From assembly GCA_947630875.1 (NCBI GenBank), contig CANRJG010000014.1:1-48040 (forward strand): 48,040 bases of DNA, written 5' to 3'. Source of the DNA: an uncultured Lachnospiraceae bacterium. Lineage in GTDB: Bacteria > Bacillota > Clostridia > Lachnospirales > Lachnospiraceae. Under the pieces are notes generated by a model, which was not told the DNA's origin, made no database searches, and saw only the letters and a list, made by a program, of their open reading frames with translations. The position numbers and the translations under genes are program-made. This document shows positions 1 through 9,997 of this stretch, piece after piece (position 1 is the stretch's first letter; the number at the start of each line of letters is the position of its first letter).

Positions 1-588
1 CCCGGTACCATGATCGATAAAGAAGTACCGGCCGATGGTGGCGCCGGGATGAATATCGATGCCGGTGATCTGGTGCGCGTATTCCGTCATCATCCGAGGC
101 AGAAGGGGGACCTGCAGATTGTGCAGGCTGTGGGCGATGCGGTAAATGCTGATGGCTTCAAACGCCGGATAGGAAAGCATGATTTCCTCCTCCGTCCGGG
201 CCGCCGGGTCGCCTTCATACGCCGCCCGGATGTCCGTTTTCAGCGTTTCCGTGATTTGCGGAATCTCCGCCACAAACGCCCGGATAATACCGTCAATGTC
301 CTGCTCCTCTCCCATCAATGCGCCAAGCATGTCATAGAGCATCACCACGGCCTGCTGCAGATACTGACTGATCAGGGTGGGCAGAAACTTCACATCGTAA
401 TTTTTTTTCCCAAATACCTTGGGATACATGGCGCTGCGAATCAGCAGCAGCAGCTTTGCGATCTGCTCTTTCAGCCCCGGCCGGTCAATCCGTTCGCCAA
501 ACCTGGTCTGTTCCATCCCCGCCAGCTGCTCCGCGGTTTTTGCGATCCATGCATTGATATTGTTTGTTTCACGATCCAAAGATGCCAT
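1..588 (-). CDS. cysE: Serine O-acetyltransferase (CysE/EpsC type), partial, C-terminus off the left edge
   Basis: The reading frame is open from an ATG at 588 to the edge (196 codons). It acetylates serine to O-acetylserine, the first step of cysteine synthesis. The visible part holds a helical N-terminal region (residues 1 to about 165) and the start of the left-handed beta-helix, seen as DIHPGATIGRYFFIDHGTG at the very end. These hexapeptide repeats with the active-site His are typical of the family. An AAAGGA motif lies about 11 bases before the ATG. The gene starts 30 bases after the carB/dapF stop and is probably the last or near-last gene of the arginine operon. The long N-terminal region fits the roughly 300-aa clostridial form. 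The acetyl-CoA site and C-terminus cannot be seen. Confidence 0.9.
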   Translation of the reverse strand, partial: MASLDRETNNINAWIAKTAEQLAGMEQTRFGERIDRPGLKEQIAKLLLLIRSAMYPKVFGKKNYDVKFLPTLISQYLQQAVVMLYDMLGALMGEEQDIDGIIRAFVAEIPQITETLKTDIRAAYEGDPAARTEEEIMLSYPAFEAISIYRIAHSLHNLQVPLLPRMMTEYAHQITGIDIHPGATIGRYFFIDHGTG

Positions 589-618
589 AAAAACGCATTC
601 CTTTCACGTCGTTTCAGT

Positions 619-3600
619 TTAATAAGAAAATTCTCCTTCAAATACCAGATCCGCGCTGCCTGTCAGCAGGATCCGCTCGTCGGAATAATTGACGATCAGA
701 TCACCGCCCAACAGTTTCACCGTGATATCGGTATCCTTCTTACAGTATCCGTTCCGGCATGCCGCCGCCACCGCGGCGCAGGCGCCGGTGCCGCAGGCAA
801 GGGTTTCTCCGTTTCCGCGCTCCCAGACCCGCATCCGGATGGTCTCTTTGTTGACGATCCGGACAAATTCCGTATTGATCCGTTCCGGGAACAGCGCGTT
901 GTACTCAAACAAAGGCCCCAGGGTGCTTAACTGCAGGCCGTCGATTTTCTCACAGAAGACCACGCAGTGGGGATTGCCCACCGACACGCAGGTACCTTCG
1001 TAGGTACTGCCTCCGGCCTGCACCGGATAATTAATCATTTCCGGTGTCTTCACGGTCTCTGCCGCCGGCAGGGATCCGGCGGAAAAATCCGCCTTGCCCA
1101 TATCCACGGTGACGGAGCTTACCTTTCCATCCCGGATATAGAGTTTCAGGCGGTAAATGCCGCTGCCGGTCTCCACCGTCAGATAATCGCTTCTGACATA
1201 GCCTTTGTCAAACATATATTTGCCCACACAGCGGATATTGTTGCCGGCCATTTTGCCTTCGCTGCCGTCCTTGTTAAAGGTACGCATCTTTACATCCGCC
1301 ACGCCGGATTTCTCCATCAGGACGATGCCGTCCGCGCCCACACCGTAATGCTGGGTGCACAGGCTGACGCAGAGAGACTCCGGACAGGTAATGGTATCGT
1401 CAAAGTTTTCCATGAAAATATAATCATTGCCGCAGGACTGCATCTTGGCGAACCGGATTTTCCGGCGCCATTTACGCATATCGTTGATATCGATCAATTC
1501 CGTATTGCGGTCATTGAAACGGCTTTCCATGATCTCCGCCAGCGCATTGGCCGTATCGATGGAAGTGAGACACGGAATGCCCAGCTGCATGGCCAGACGG
1601 TGCAGCTTCGTATAATTTCCGATGGTGGCGTCCTGCACTGCGCCGGTATACACAATGTAATTGAGGGTTCCGGCGTGCATCAGATCCGTGATTTCGCTGC
1701 TTTCATTGGCATTGGCCACAATGTGTACCGGAATGCCCAAAGTACCGATTTCCTCCGCGGTATGCCGGGTGGCGTAAATCTCAATGCCCAGATCATACAG
1801 CCGCTTCGCCAGGGAAATGATTTCCTGGGAATCTTTTTCTTCCACACTTATCAGTATGCCGGCAGGGCTGCTTCCGTGAATACTGGGAACCTTAAAGCCC
1901 GCGGCGGTCAGTCCTTTGTACAGCGCTTCCGCCATAGTTTTACCGATGCCCAGAACTTCGCCGGTGGATTTCATTTCCGGTCCCAAAATGGAATTGGCGT
2001 CGGTCAGTTTTTCAAAGGAAAATACCGGTACTTTCACCGCATAGTAGGGCGGCGTCCGGTGCAGTCCCGTGCCGTAACCCAGCTTGGCCAGCTCCGCCCC
2101 CAGCATGACTTCCGAGGCGATATCCACCATGGGCACGTCCGTCACCTTGCTGATATAAGGCACCGTCCGGGAGGCTCTTGGATTTACCTCGATGACATAC
2201 AGTTCATTTTCAAAAATCAGGTACTGGATATTGACCAGTCCTTTGGTGCCCAGCGCAATGGCCAGCTTTTTGGAGCAGTCGCAGATTTTCTCCAGGAATT
2301 TATCGTTGAGATTGTAGGACGGATAGACCGCGATGGAATCACCGCTGTGTACCCCCGCCCGCTCAATGTGTTCCATGATGCCGGGAATCAAAACATCCTT
2401 GCCGTCGGAAATGACATCCACTTCCAGTTCCGTCCCGGACATGTACTTGTCGATCAGCACCGGATTTTCGATGCCGCCCGCCAGAATGGACTCCATGTAT
2501 TTTACGGTATGCGCGTCATTCCGGGCAATGGTCATATTCTGGCCGCCGATGACGTAGGAAGGCCGCAGCAGCACCGGATAGCCCAGCCGGTTGGCGGTTT
2601 CAATCGCTTCCTCTACGGTCAGCACCGCCGCGCCCTTGGGACGGCGGATATTGAATTTCTCCAGCAGCGCGTCAAAACGGCTCCTGTCCTCCGCGATATC
2701 GATGCTTTCCGCCGAGGTGCCTAAGATCGGAATACCGTGGGAATCCAGATAATGGGTCAGTTTGATGGCGGTCTGGCCGCCGAAGGCCACTACGACCCCT
2801 TCCGGCTGCTCCACCTGAATGATATTCATGACATCTTCCGGGCACAGGGGTTCAAAATACAACCGGTCCGCCGTATCGTAATCCGTAGATACGGTTTCCG
2901 GATTGTTGTTGACAATGACCACCTCATAGCCCATCTTCTGCAGGGTCCACACACTGTGCACAGAGCTGTAGTCGAACTCGATGCCCTGCCCGATCCGGAT
3001 AGGCCCGGAGCCCAGCACCATGACCACTTTTTTGCCGCTCCGTTCGAAAGTTCTGGCTTCGCAGACCTGATCATAGGAAGAATAGAAATAGGGCGTCTCC
3101 GCGTCAAACTCCGCGCCGCAGGTATCCACCATCTTATAGACGGCGTCTCTGTGGGGCAGTTTTTCCGCCTTTGTCAGCCGTTTCAGCGCGTCATCCGTAT
3201 AGCCCAGTTTTTTCGCCTTCAGGTACATTTGCTCCGAAAGGTTGCCGGTTCCTTCGATCTGCTGCTCAAACTGCGCCAGATTTGCAATCTTATATAAAAA
3301 CCACCGGTCAATTTTGGTAATTTCATGAATCCGGTCGATACTGACACCTTTTTTCAGCGCCTCAAATACCGTGAAGATCCTGCGGTCGTTCTGTTCGCTC
3401 AGCCGTGTCTCGATATCCTGATCGGAAAGGGGCGGCGCATTTAAAGTATCAAAGGAAATTTCCGCGCCCCGGACGGCTTTCATCAGCGCCGCCTCGAAGC
3501 TCTGGGCAATGGCCATGACCTCGCCGGTGGCCTTCATCTGCGTTCCCAGCTTTCTTGTAGAACCTGCAAATTTATCGAAAGGCCATTTGGGGAATTTCAC

Positions 3601-4662
3601 AACCACATAGTCCAGCGTCGGCTCGAAGCAGGCGCAGGTCTTGCCGGTAATATCATTTTTAATCTCATCCAGCGTGTAGCCGAGAGCGATCCGTGTGGTG
3701 ATCTTGGCAATGGGATAGCCCGTTGCCTTCGATGCCAGCGCCGAAGACCGGGAAACTCTGGGATTTACCTCGATGACTGCATATTCAAAACTGTCGGGAT
3801 TCAAGGCAAACTGACAGTTGCATCCGCCTTCAATGCCGATGGAGGAAATAATGTCCAGAGAAGCGCTGCGGAGCATCTGATATTCCTTGTCCGCAAGGGT
3901 CAGGGCCGGGGCCACGACGATGGAATCGCCGGTATGGATGCCCACCGGATCCAGATTTTCCATGGAGCAGACCGCAATGACGTTGCCCAGATGGTCCCGC
4001 ATGGTCTCAAACTCAATTTCTTTCCAGCCGGAAATGCATTTTTCCACCAGAATCTGGGTAATGGGCGAAGCATCCAGTCCGCTCTGGGCAATCACAGCCA
4101 GTTCTTCCTTCGTTTCTGCGATGCCGCCGCCGGAACCGCCCAGAGTATAGGCAGGGCGGATGATCACCGGATAGCCGATTTCTTCCGCAATCTGAAACGC
4201 CGTGTCCAGATCCTCCGCAATACCGGAAGGAACCACCGGCTGTCCGATGCGCTGCATGGCGTCCCGGAACAGTTCTCTGTCTTCCGCTTTTTCAATGGCG
4301 TCGATGTCGGAACCCAAAAGCCGCACGCCGTACCGGTCCAGGGTGCCGTCCCGGGAAAGCTGCATGGCGATGGTCAGGCCGGTCTGGCCGCCCAGTCCCG
4401 CCAGCAGGCCGTCCGGCCGTTCTTTTTCAATGATTCTGGCGACGGTCTGGGCATTTAACGGCTCCAGATAAATTTCATCCGCCAGATTTTTATCGGTCAT
4501 AATGGTGGCGGGATTGGAATTGACCAGCACTACGTTGATGCCTTCCGCCCGCAATACGCGGCAGGCCTGGGCGCCGGCATAGTCAAACTCCGCCGCCTGG
4601 CCGATGATGATCGGACCGGATCCGATGACAAGCACTTTTCTTATGGTATGATCTTTCGGCAT
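619..4662 (-). CDS. carB: Carbamoyl-phosphate synthase large subunit fused to diaminopimelate epimerase
   Basis: This is one 1347-aa reading frame with two enzymes. Residues 1 to about 1067 are a complete CarB: ATP-grasp half 1 (start to about 400), oligomerisation region, ATP-grasp half 2 (about 550-935, opening with VMVLGSGPIRIGQGIEFDY) and the MGS-like allosteric domain. It makes carbamoyl phosphate from bicarbonate, ATP and CarA-derived ammonia. Residues 1068-1347 are a full-length DapF-like domain, which would convert LL- to meso-diaminopimelate for lysine and peptidoglycan. There is practically no linker. In the DapF part the second catalytic Cys is present (C1290 in LACGTGACA), but the first is Ala1139 (KMAGNNIRC instead of MCGN). 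The ATG shares one base with the carA TGA, so translation is coupled. An alternative is that the domain is a non-epimerase or regulatory remnant. Confidence 0.95.
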   Translation of the reverse strand: MPKDHTIRKVLVIGSGPIIIGQAAEFDYAGAQACRVLRAEGINVVLVNSNPATIMTDKNLADEIYLEPLNAQTVARIIEKERPDGLLAGLGGQTGLTIAMQLSRDGTLDRYGVRLLGSDIDAIEKAEDRELFRDAMQRIGQPVVPSGIAEDLDTAFQIAEEIGYPVIIRPAYTLGGSGGGIAETKEELAVIAQSGLDASPITQILVEKCISGWKEIEFETMRDHLGNVIAVCSMENLDPVGIHTGDSIVVAPALTLADKEYQMLRSASLDIISSIGIEGGCNCQFALNPDSFEYAVIEVNPRVSRSSALASKATGYPIAKITTRIALGYTLDEIKNDITGKTCACFEPTLDYVVVKFPKWPFDKFAGSTRKLGTQMKATGEVMAIAQSFEAALMKAVRGAEISFDTLNAPPLSDQDIETRLSEQNDRRIFTVFEALKKGVSIDRIHEITKIDRWFLYKIANLAQFEQQIEGTGNLSEQMYLKAKKLGYTDDALKRLTKAEKLPHRDAVYKMVDTCGAEFDAETPYFYSSYDQVCEARTFERSGKKVVMVLGSGPIRIGQGIEFDYSSVHSVWTLQKMGYEVVIVNNNPETVSTDYDTADRLYFEPLCPEDVMNIIQVEQPEGVVVAFGGQTAIKLTHYLDSHGIPILGTSAESIDIAEDRSRFDALLEKFNIRRPKGAAVLTVEEAIETANRLGYPVLLRPSYVIGGQNMTIARNDAHTVKYMESILAGGIENPVLIDKYMSGTELEVDVISDGKDVLIPGIMEHIERAGVHSGDSIAVYPSYNLNDKFLEKICDCSKKLAIALGTKGLVNIQYLIFENELYVIEVNPRASRTVPYISKVTDVPMVDIASEVMLGAELAKLGYGTGLHRTPPYYAVKVPVFSFEKLTDANSILGPEMKSTGEVLGIGKTMAEALYKGLTAAGFKVPSIHGSSPAGILISVEEKDSQEIISLAKRLYDLGIEIYATRHTAEEIGTLGIPVHIVANANESSEITDLMHAGTLNYIVYTGAVQDATIGNYTKLHRLAMQLGIPCLTSIDTANALAEIMESRFNDRNTELIDINDMRKWRRKIRFAKMQSCGNDYIFMENFDDTITCPESLCVSLCTQHYGVGADGIVLMEKSGVADVKMRTFNKDGSEGKMAGNNIRCVGKYMFDKGYVRSDYLTVETGSGIYRLKLYIRDGKVSSVTVDMGKADFSAGSLPAAETVKTPEMINYPVQAGGSTYEGTCVSVGNPHCVVFCEKIDGLQLSTLGPLFEYNALFPERINTEFVRIVNKETIRMRVWERGNGETLACGTGACAAVAAACRNGYCKKDTDITVKLLGGDLIVNYSDERILLTGSADLVFEGEFSY

Positions 4663-5720
4663 CAGGCTTTCCCTCCCATCATCTGTATAAATCTGTCAAA
4701 CAAAAAGCCCGTATCCAGCGGTCCGCCGCAGGCTTCCGGATGGAACTGCACGGTAAAGCAGTTCTTCTCTTTGTATTCCACGCCTTCACAGCTTCCGTCG
4801 TTTGCATTCTGATAAATCAGCGACGCCCCCTCCGGAAGGCTTTCGTTCACCACTGCGTAACCGTGGTTCTGACTGGTAATATAGGTTCTGCCGCTTTTCA
4901 AATCCCGGACCGGCTGATTGGCGCCCCGGTGGCCATATTTGAGCTTCTCGGTTTTCGCTCCCATGGACAGGGCCGTCAGCTGATGTCCCAGACAGATGCC
5001 GAAGATGGGCAGCTTGCCCATCAGCTTTCTGATCTGGGCGATGCTGTATGCATTGTCGGTGGGGTCTCCCGGTCCGTTGGACAGCATGACGCCGTCCGGC
5101 GCCATGGCCAGAATTTCCTCCGCGCTGGTGTCATACGGAACAACGCACACTTCGCAGCCCCGTTTGCAGAGGCTGCGAATGATATTTCTCTTTGCGCCGT
5201 AATCAATCAGAACAACGGCATATTTTTTTCCATTTTCTGCGGGATAAATTTTCTTTTCTGCGCAGCTGACTTCTTTGACAATCTCTTTGATCCGGTATTC
5301 CTGCACATTTGTAAGATCCGCAGGCAGCTCCTCGCAGATCACAGCATTCATAGTGCCTTCCTGCCGGATGATCCTGGTAATTTCTCTGGTATCCACGCCG
5401 CAGATACCGCAGATACCCTTTTCCTTCAGAAACTGATCCAGGGTATACTGGCTCCGGAAATTGGACGGCGCATCGCAGCATTCCCGTACCACATAGCCTT
5501 TGACTGCGGTTTCTCCCTCAAAATCCGCTTCGATCATGCCGTAATTGCCGATCAGCGGAAACGTCTGTACCACAATCTGGCCCGCGTAGCTGGGATCTGT
5601 CAGCGTTTCGATATAACCCACCATGCCGGTGGTAAATACCAGCTCCCCCGTCACGTCTCCTTTGACGCCGATGCGTTCCCCCTGGAAGCAGGCGCCATTG
5701 CTTAAAACTAAATATGCCAT
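4662..5720 (-). CDS. carA: Carbamoyl-phosphate synthase small (glutaminase) subunit
   Basis: This 352-aa protein is the glutamine amidotransferase subunit that releases ammonia for CarB. The N-terminal CarA-specific domain (MAYLVLSNGACFQGERIG) is followed by a class I amidotransferase domain with Cys243 in GICLGHQ and His327/Glu329 in FHPEA, so the triad is complete. The start at 5720 is chosen because AAGGAG stands 8 bases upstream and the family N-terminus begins there. A frame extension to 5843 would overlap argF and looks unlike CarA. It lies 10 bases after argF and overlaps carB by one base. Placement in the arg operon suggests it supplies carbamoyl phosphate mainly for citrulline formation. 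Confidence 0.96.
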   Translation of the reverse strand: MAYLVLSNGACFQGERIGVKGDVTGELVFTTGMVGYIETLTDPSYAGQIVVQTFPLIGNYGMIEADFEGETAVKGYVVRECCDAPSNFRSQYTLDQFLKEKGICGICGVDTREITRIIRQEGTMNAVICEELPADLTNVQEYRIKEIVKEVSCAEKKIYPAENGKKYAVVLIDYGAKRNIIRSLCKRGCEVCVVPYDTSAEEILAMAPDGVMLSNGPGDPTDNAYSIAQIRKLMGKLPIFGICLGHQLTALSMGAKTEKLKYGHRGANQPVRDLKSGRTYITSQNHGYAVVNESLPEGASLIYQNANDGSCEGVEYKEKNCFTVQFHPEACGGPLDTGFLFDRFIQMMGGKA

Positions 5721-5730
5721 TGGTTTCTCC

Positions 5731-6714
5731 TTAAAGTGTGGCTGCCATGACGGCTTTGATGGTGTGCATCCGGTTTTCCGCCTCATCAAATACAATGGAC
5801 TGCGCACCTTCAAAAACCTCGTCCGTAACTTCCATACAATCAATATGATATTTTTCGTGAATCTCTCTGCCGATTTCCGTTTTCAGATCGTGGAAGGCCG
5901 GCAGGCAGTGCATAAATCTGCATTGCGGTCCCGCCGCTTCCATCAGAGGCTGATTCACCTGATAGGGCGTCAGGTCCCCAATCCGTTCTTCCCAAACCGA
6001 CGCAGGTTCTCCCATGGACACCCATACGTCCGTATAAATCACGTCCGCGTCTTTCACGGCTTCCTTCGGATCTTCTATAAACGCCAGCGTCGCGCCGCTT
6101 TCGGCGGCAATTTTTTCGCACTGGGCTACCAGCGCCGCATCCGGGAAATATTTCTTCGGCGCACAGGCCACAAAAGACAGTCCCATCTTGGCGCAGCCGA
6201 TCATCAGAGAGTTACCCATATTATAACGGGCGTCTCCCATATAGACAAGCTTAATACCTTTCAGTTTTCCGAAATGCTCTCTGATGGTGAGAAAATCCGC
6301 CAGAATCTGGGTGGGATGAAATTCATTGGTCAGTCCGTTCCACACCGGCACATCCGCGTATTTCGCCAGTTCCTCCACGATTTCCTGTCCGAATCCCCGG
6401 TATTCGATGCCGTCAAACATCCGGCCCAGTACCCGCGCCGTATCCGCAATGCTCTCTTTTTTGCCGATCTGGGAGCTTTTCGGATCCAGATATACCGGAT
6501 GCATCCCCAAATCCGCCGCCGCCGTTTCAAAAGAACAGCGGGTACGGGTACTGGTTTTCTCAAAAATCAGCGCCACGTTTTTTCCTTCAAACATTTTATG
6601 GGGAATCCCCGCTTTTTTCTTTGCCTTCAAATCTGCCGCCAGATCCAGCAGTCCTTCGATTTCCGCCGGCGTAAAATCCAGCAGCTTCAAAAAATCCCGT
6701 CCATGTAAGTTCAT
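5731..6714 (-). CDS. argF: Ornithine carbamoyltransferase
   Basis: This 327-aa cytosolic enzyme forms citrulline from ornithine and carbamoyl phosphate. The carbamoyl-phosphate binding motif STRTR is at residues 55-59 and the ornithine-binding HCLPAF motif at about 269-274 (catalytic Cys270). MGDARYN lies in between. Length and motif order fit the anabolic family. The ATG overlaps the argD stop (ATGA), and AGGAG lies about 10 bases upstream inside argD. The next gene encodes the enzyme that makes its carbamoyl-phosphate substrate. A catabolic (arginine deiminase pathway) role is unlikely because arcA and arcC are absent and the neighbours are biosynthetic. Confidence 0.96.
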   Translation of the reverse strand: MNLHGRDFLKLLDFTPAEIEGLLDLAADLKAKKKAGIPHKMFEGKNVALIFEKTSTRTRCSFETAAADLGMHPVYLDPKSSQIGKKESIADTARVLGRMFDGIEYRGFGQEIVEELAKYADVPVWNGLTNEFHPTQILADFLTIREHFGKLKGIKLVYMGDARYNMGNSLMIGCAKMGLSFVACAPKKYFPDAALVAQCEKIAAESGATLAFIEDPKEAVKDADVIYTDVWVSMGEPASVWEERIGDLTPYQVNQPLMEAAGPQCRFMHCLPAFHDLKTEIGREIHEKYHIDCMEVTDEVFEGAQSIVFDEAENRMHTIKAVMAATL

Positions 6715-7886
6715 GCCTCTTCTCCTGTGACCACTGTCAGTATCGTATCTATTGCTTCTTTCAAATCTTCAAAAGAGATATTCAAAGGCGGCAGCAGCCG
6801 AACCCGGTTCTTGGCCCGCAGCACCAGTACGCCCTTACTTCTGCAGCCTTCCATCACTTCTTCCACCGGCCGGTCGGTTTCGATGCCGATCATCAGTCCG
6901 ATGCCGGACACCGATTTAACGCCCCTGGCCCCCTGCAGCCGGCTGAAAATGTATTCCGATTTTTTTCGGACTTCCGCCAGAAATGCCTCGGTAAGACGTT
7001 CTACCACCGAAACAGCCGCCGCGCAGCTGATGGGATTGCCGCCGAAGGTGGAGCCGTGCAGCCCCGGTTCGTACACATCCTGCGTTTTCTCCCCAAACAG
7101 CGTGGCGCCGATGGGCAGCCCTCCGGCCAGTCCCTTGGCGGTACTGACAATATCCGGCGTTAATCCGTAGTTCATATAAGCGTACATCTGTCCGCTTCTT
7201 CCGTTTCCGGTCTGCACCTCGTCATCGATCAGCAGAATATCCTGTTCTGCCGCAATCTGCCCCATGGCAGCCACAAAGTCCGGCTCCAGCGGAATCACGC
7301 CGCCTTCGCCCTGCACCAGTTCAAAAAGGATCGCCGCCACCTTGTGTTCCGCGGTCAGCTTTTTTAATGCCTCGACGTCATTGGCCGGACAGTACAGAAA
7401 TCCTTCCGTCAGCGGGAGAAACTGCTGATGGAAACTCTCCTGTCCCGTTGCGGCCAGCGTTGTAATGGTTCTGCCGTGGAAACTGTTGCTCAGGGTAATA
7501 ATCTGATAACAGTCACTGCCTTTTTTGTCCGCGGCATACTTCCGCGCGGCCTTGATGGCGCATTCATTGGCCTCTGCGCCGGAATTTGAAAAGAATACTT
7601 TGCGCATTCCGGACTTCTCACACAGCAGCTCGGCCAGCCGGATATAGGGTTTTGTATAATAATAATTGGACACATGCTGCAGCGCGGCGGCCTGCTTTGT
7701 CACCGCCTCCAGCCAGATTTCATCGCCATAGCCGAAGGAATTGACCGCGATGCCGCTGCCCAGATCGATATAACTGTTGCCTGCGTCATCCTGTACCCGC
7801 GCGCCCTTGCCATTCACCAGCACAAGGGGAATCCTTCCGTAGGTATGCGCCACATAGGTATTGTCTTTTTCAATCCACTGATTCAT
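6711..7886 (-). CDS. argD: Acetylornithine aminotransferase
   Basis: This 391-aa class III PLP aminotransferase converts N-acetylglutamate semialdehyde to N-acetylornithine with glutamate as amino donor. Seen in sequence are the phosphate-binding SGAEANE (about 102-108), the PLP-pyridine Asp in LIDDEVQTG (about 219-227) and the Schiff-base Lys251 in STAKGLAGG. The ATG at 7886 is preceded by AGGAGA. The start lies inside the end of argB, with a 17-base overlap, so the two are likely coupled. It could also act in the lysine pathway as an N-succinyl-DAP aminotransferase, as some ArgD enzymes do, but the operon argues for arginine. Confidence 0.95.
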   Translation of the reverse strand: MNQWIEKDNTYVAHTYGRIPLVLVNGKGARVQDDAGNSYIDLGSGIAVNSFGYGDEIWLEAVTKQAAALQHVSNYYYTKPYIRLAELLCEKSGMRKVFFSNSGAEANECAIKAARKYAADKKGSDCYQIITLSNSFHGRTITTLAATGQESFHQQFLPLTEGFLYCPANDVEALKKLTAEHKVAAILFELVQGEGGVIPLEPDFVAAMGQIAAEQDILLIDDEVQTGNGRSGQMYAYMNYGLTPDIVSTAKGLAGGLPIGATLFGEKTQDVYEPGLHGSTFGGNPISCAAAVSVVERLTEAFLAEVRKKSEYIFSRLQGARGVKSVSGIGLMIGIETDRPVEEVMEGCRSKGVLVLRAKNRVRLLPPLNISFEDLKEAIDTILTVVTGEEA

Positions 7887-8748
7887 GCTTCTCTCCTATC
7901 ACCATAGTGCCCGCGCCTTCGTCCGTTAGCAGTTCCATCAAAATGGAATGGGGCACTCTGCCGTCCATAATAACCACATTTTTCACACCGGCTTCGATGG
8001 CTTTCACGCAGCATTCCACCTTCGGGATCATGCCGCCGGTCACCACGCCGTCTTTGTACAGTTTTTCAATCTTGGAAACCGGAATCTCCGGAATCAGCGT
8101 ATCCGGGTCGTCCTTATCCTGCAGCACCCCCGCGATGTCCGTCATCATAATCAGACGTTCCGCGTTCAGCGCCCCAGCAATATACGCCGCCGCCGTGTCG
8201 CCGTTGATATTGTAGGTATTGCCGTCTTCATCGCATCCCACGGTGGAGACTACCGGAATATAGCCTTTTTCCAGCAGGTCGGTCACCGGCTCGATGTTGA
8301 TCTTTGTAATGGAGCCTACATAGCCCAGCCGTTCATCCTTCACTTCAGCCTCGATCAGCCTGCCGTCCATACCGGAAATGCCCATGGCCTTGCCGCCCTT
8401 CATTTCCAGCATGTTGACCAGGGTTTTGTTGACCTTGCCGGCCAGCACCATCTGCACGATATCCACCGATTCCTTGTCCGTCACCCGCAGACCGTCCACA
8501 AACTCCGGCTCTTTTCCCAGTTTATTCATAATGTCGGTGATTTCCGGACCGCCGCCGTGTACCAGCACCACTTTGATCCCGATGAGCCAAAGCAGCACAA
8601 TATCCTGCATAACCTGCTGCTTTAACTGTTCGTTCAGCATGGAATTGCCGCCGTATTTCACCACAACCACTTTGTCATTATAGCGTTTGATATGCGGAAG
8701 CGCCTGGGTCAGCACCTCTGCCCGCTGCGCGTTTGAAAAATTCTTCAT
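7870..8748 (-). CDS. argB: Acetylglutamate kinase
   Basis: This 292-aa amino-acid-kinase-fold enzyme phosphorylates N-acetylglutamate, usually the step inhibited by arginine. Visible family features are VVVKYGGNSM near the N-terminus, VLVHGGGPEI, the GDTAAAYIA region and the C-terminal glycine-rich VTGGMIPK. The start at 8748 is preferred because GGAG sits 6 bases upstream. A GTG at 8769 overlaps the argJ stop (GTGA) in the same manner as the argH/argC junction and would add 7 residues. The overlap with argD is 17 bases. The N-terminal helix (NAQRAEVLTQALPHI) resembles arginine-sensitive hexameric forms, which is an inference from memory. Confidence 0.95.
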   Translation of the reverse strand: MKNFSNAQRAEVLTQALPHIKRYNDKVVVVKYGGNSMLNEQLKQQVMQDIVLLWLIGIKVVLVHGGGPEITDIMNKLGKEPEFVDGLRVTDKESVDIVQMVLAGKVNKTLVNMLEMKGGKAMGISGMDGRLIEAEVKDERLGYVGSITKINIEPVTDLLEKGYIPVVSTVGCDEDGNTYNINGDTAAAYIAGALNAERLIMMTDIAGVLQDKDDPDTLIPEIPVSKIEKLYKDGVVTGGMIPKVECCVKAIEAGVKNVVIMDGRVPHSILMELLTDEGAGTMVIGEKHESVD

Positions 8749-8765
8749 ACCCTTCTCCGTTCCTG

Positions 8766-9983
8766 TCACGTCCTGTAATCGCCGTTAATTTTTACGTAAT
8801 CATATGTCAGATCACAGCCCCAGGCGGTAGCTGCGGCCGCACCGTCGTTTAATTCGATCAGAATGTCGATTTCCTCTTCCAGCAAAATTTCCTTCGCCTT
8901 TTCCTCCGAGAAATCCACCCCGGCCCCGTCTTTGCAGACCAAAATCGTTCCTTTGGCAGAGGCAAAGGACACGTCGATTTTCGTCACATCTACATCCGCG
9001 CCGCTATAGCCGATGGCGCAGAGGATCCTGCCCCAGTTGGCGTCGGCGCCGAACATCGCCGCCTTGGTCAACGAAGAACAGATAACGCTCTTGGCCACGC
9101 ACTTGGCGGTCTCCACATCTCTTGCGCCCCGGACTTTACATTCCAGCAGCTTCGTAGCGCCCTCGCCGTCGCCTGCGATCATCCGGCAAAGCCCCACCGT
9201 CACCGTATTTAAGGCTTTCATAAAAACGTCAAAGTCCTCGTTTTCCTCGCAGATGACGGGGTTTTGTGCCATACCGTTGGCCAGTACGCAGACCATGTCG
9301 TTGGTGGAAGTATCGCCGTCAATGCTGACCATGTTGAAGGTATTCTGGATATCCCCGGACAGCGCTTTCTGCAGCAGCGTATCGCTGATGGCGGCGTCCG
9401 TAGTGATAAATACCAGCATGGTGGCCATATTGGGATGAATCATGCCTGAACCCTTGGCAATGCCGCCGATCCGGCATTCTTTTCCGCCGATTTCAAAAGA
9501 AACGGCAATCTCCTTGACCTTCGTATCCGTGGTCATAATGCCCAGCGCCGCCTCCCGGCTGCCGTTTGCATCCAGCGCCGCGATCAGCTTAGGGATACCT
9601 GCCGCAATAGGTTCCAGATTTAAAGGCTGCCCGATGACGCCGGTGGACGCTACCACCACGTCATCTGCGTCGATGCCCATACCATCGGCCAGAAGGGCTG
9701 ACATCTGCTCTGCGATTTCAATGCCGTTACTGTTGCAGGTATTGGCATTGCCGCTGTTGCAGATCACGGCCCGGGCCCTGTGATTTTCCAGATGCTTTCT
9801 CGTTACCAAAAGCGGCGCGCCCTTGACTTTATTGGTGGTATAAACCGCCGCCGCCGTGGCCGGAACTTCACTGACGATCAGAGACAGATCATTTTTGGTC
9901 CGGTTTTTTCGAATTCCGCAGTGTATGCCGCCGGCCCGAAAGCCTTTTGCCGCGCACACGCCGCCGTTTACAAGTTCGTACAT
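8766..9983 (-). CDS. argJ: Bifunctional ornithine acetyltransferase / N-acetylglutamate synthase
   Basis: This 405-aa enzyme transfers the acetyl group from N-acetylornithine to glutamate, recycling acetate in the pathway, and may also use acetyl-CoA. The self-cleavage site is plain: KGSGMIHPNMATML, with cleavage expected between Ala187 and Thr188, Thr188 becoming the nucleophile of the beta chain. The start at 9983 (MYELVNGGVCAAKGF) has GGAG 5 bases upstream. An upstream in-frame extension is unlike the family. Its presence explains why no separate argA or argE is needed. It lies 37 bases after argC, and that spacer can fold into two competing hairpins. Confidence 0.95.
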   Translation of the reverse strand: MYELVNGGVCAAKGFRAGGIHCGIRKNRTKNDLSLIVSEVPATAAAVYTTNKVKGAPLLVTRKHLENHRARAVICNSGNANTCNSNGIEIAEQMSALLADGMGIDADDVVVASTGVIGQPLNLEPIAAGIPKLIAALDANGSREAALGIMTTDTKVKEIAVSFEIGGKECRIGGIAKGSGMIHPNMATMLVFITTDAAISDTLLQKALSGDIQNTFNMVSIDGDTSTNDMVCVLANGMAQNPVICEENEDFDVFMKALNTVTVGLCRMIAGDGEGATKLLECKVRGARDVETAKCVAKSVICSSLTKAAMFGADANWGRILCAIGYSGADVDVTKIDVSFASAKGTILVCKDGAGVDFSEEKAKEILLEEEIDILIELNDGAAAATAWGCDLTYDYVKINGDYRT

Positions 9984-9997
9984 AAAATCTCCATTCC

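Noticed and set aside
967-2724. Long plus-strand open frame of 585 codons opposite carB/dapF
   Set aside because: It is antisense to a certain gene, has no ribosome site and its His/Arg-rich translation is a mirror of the carB codon pattern.
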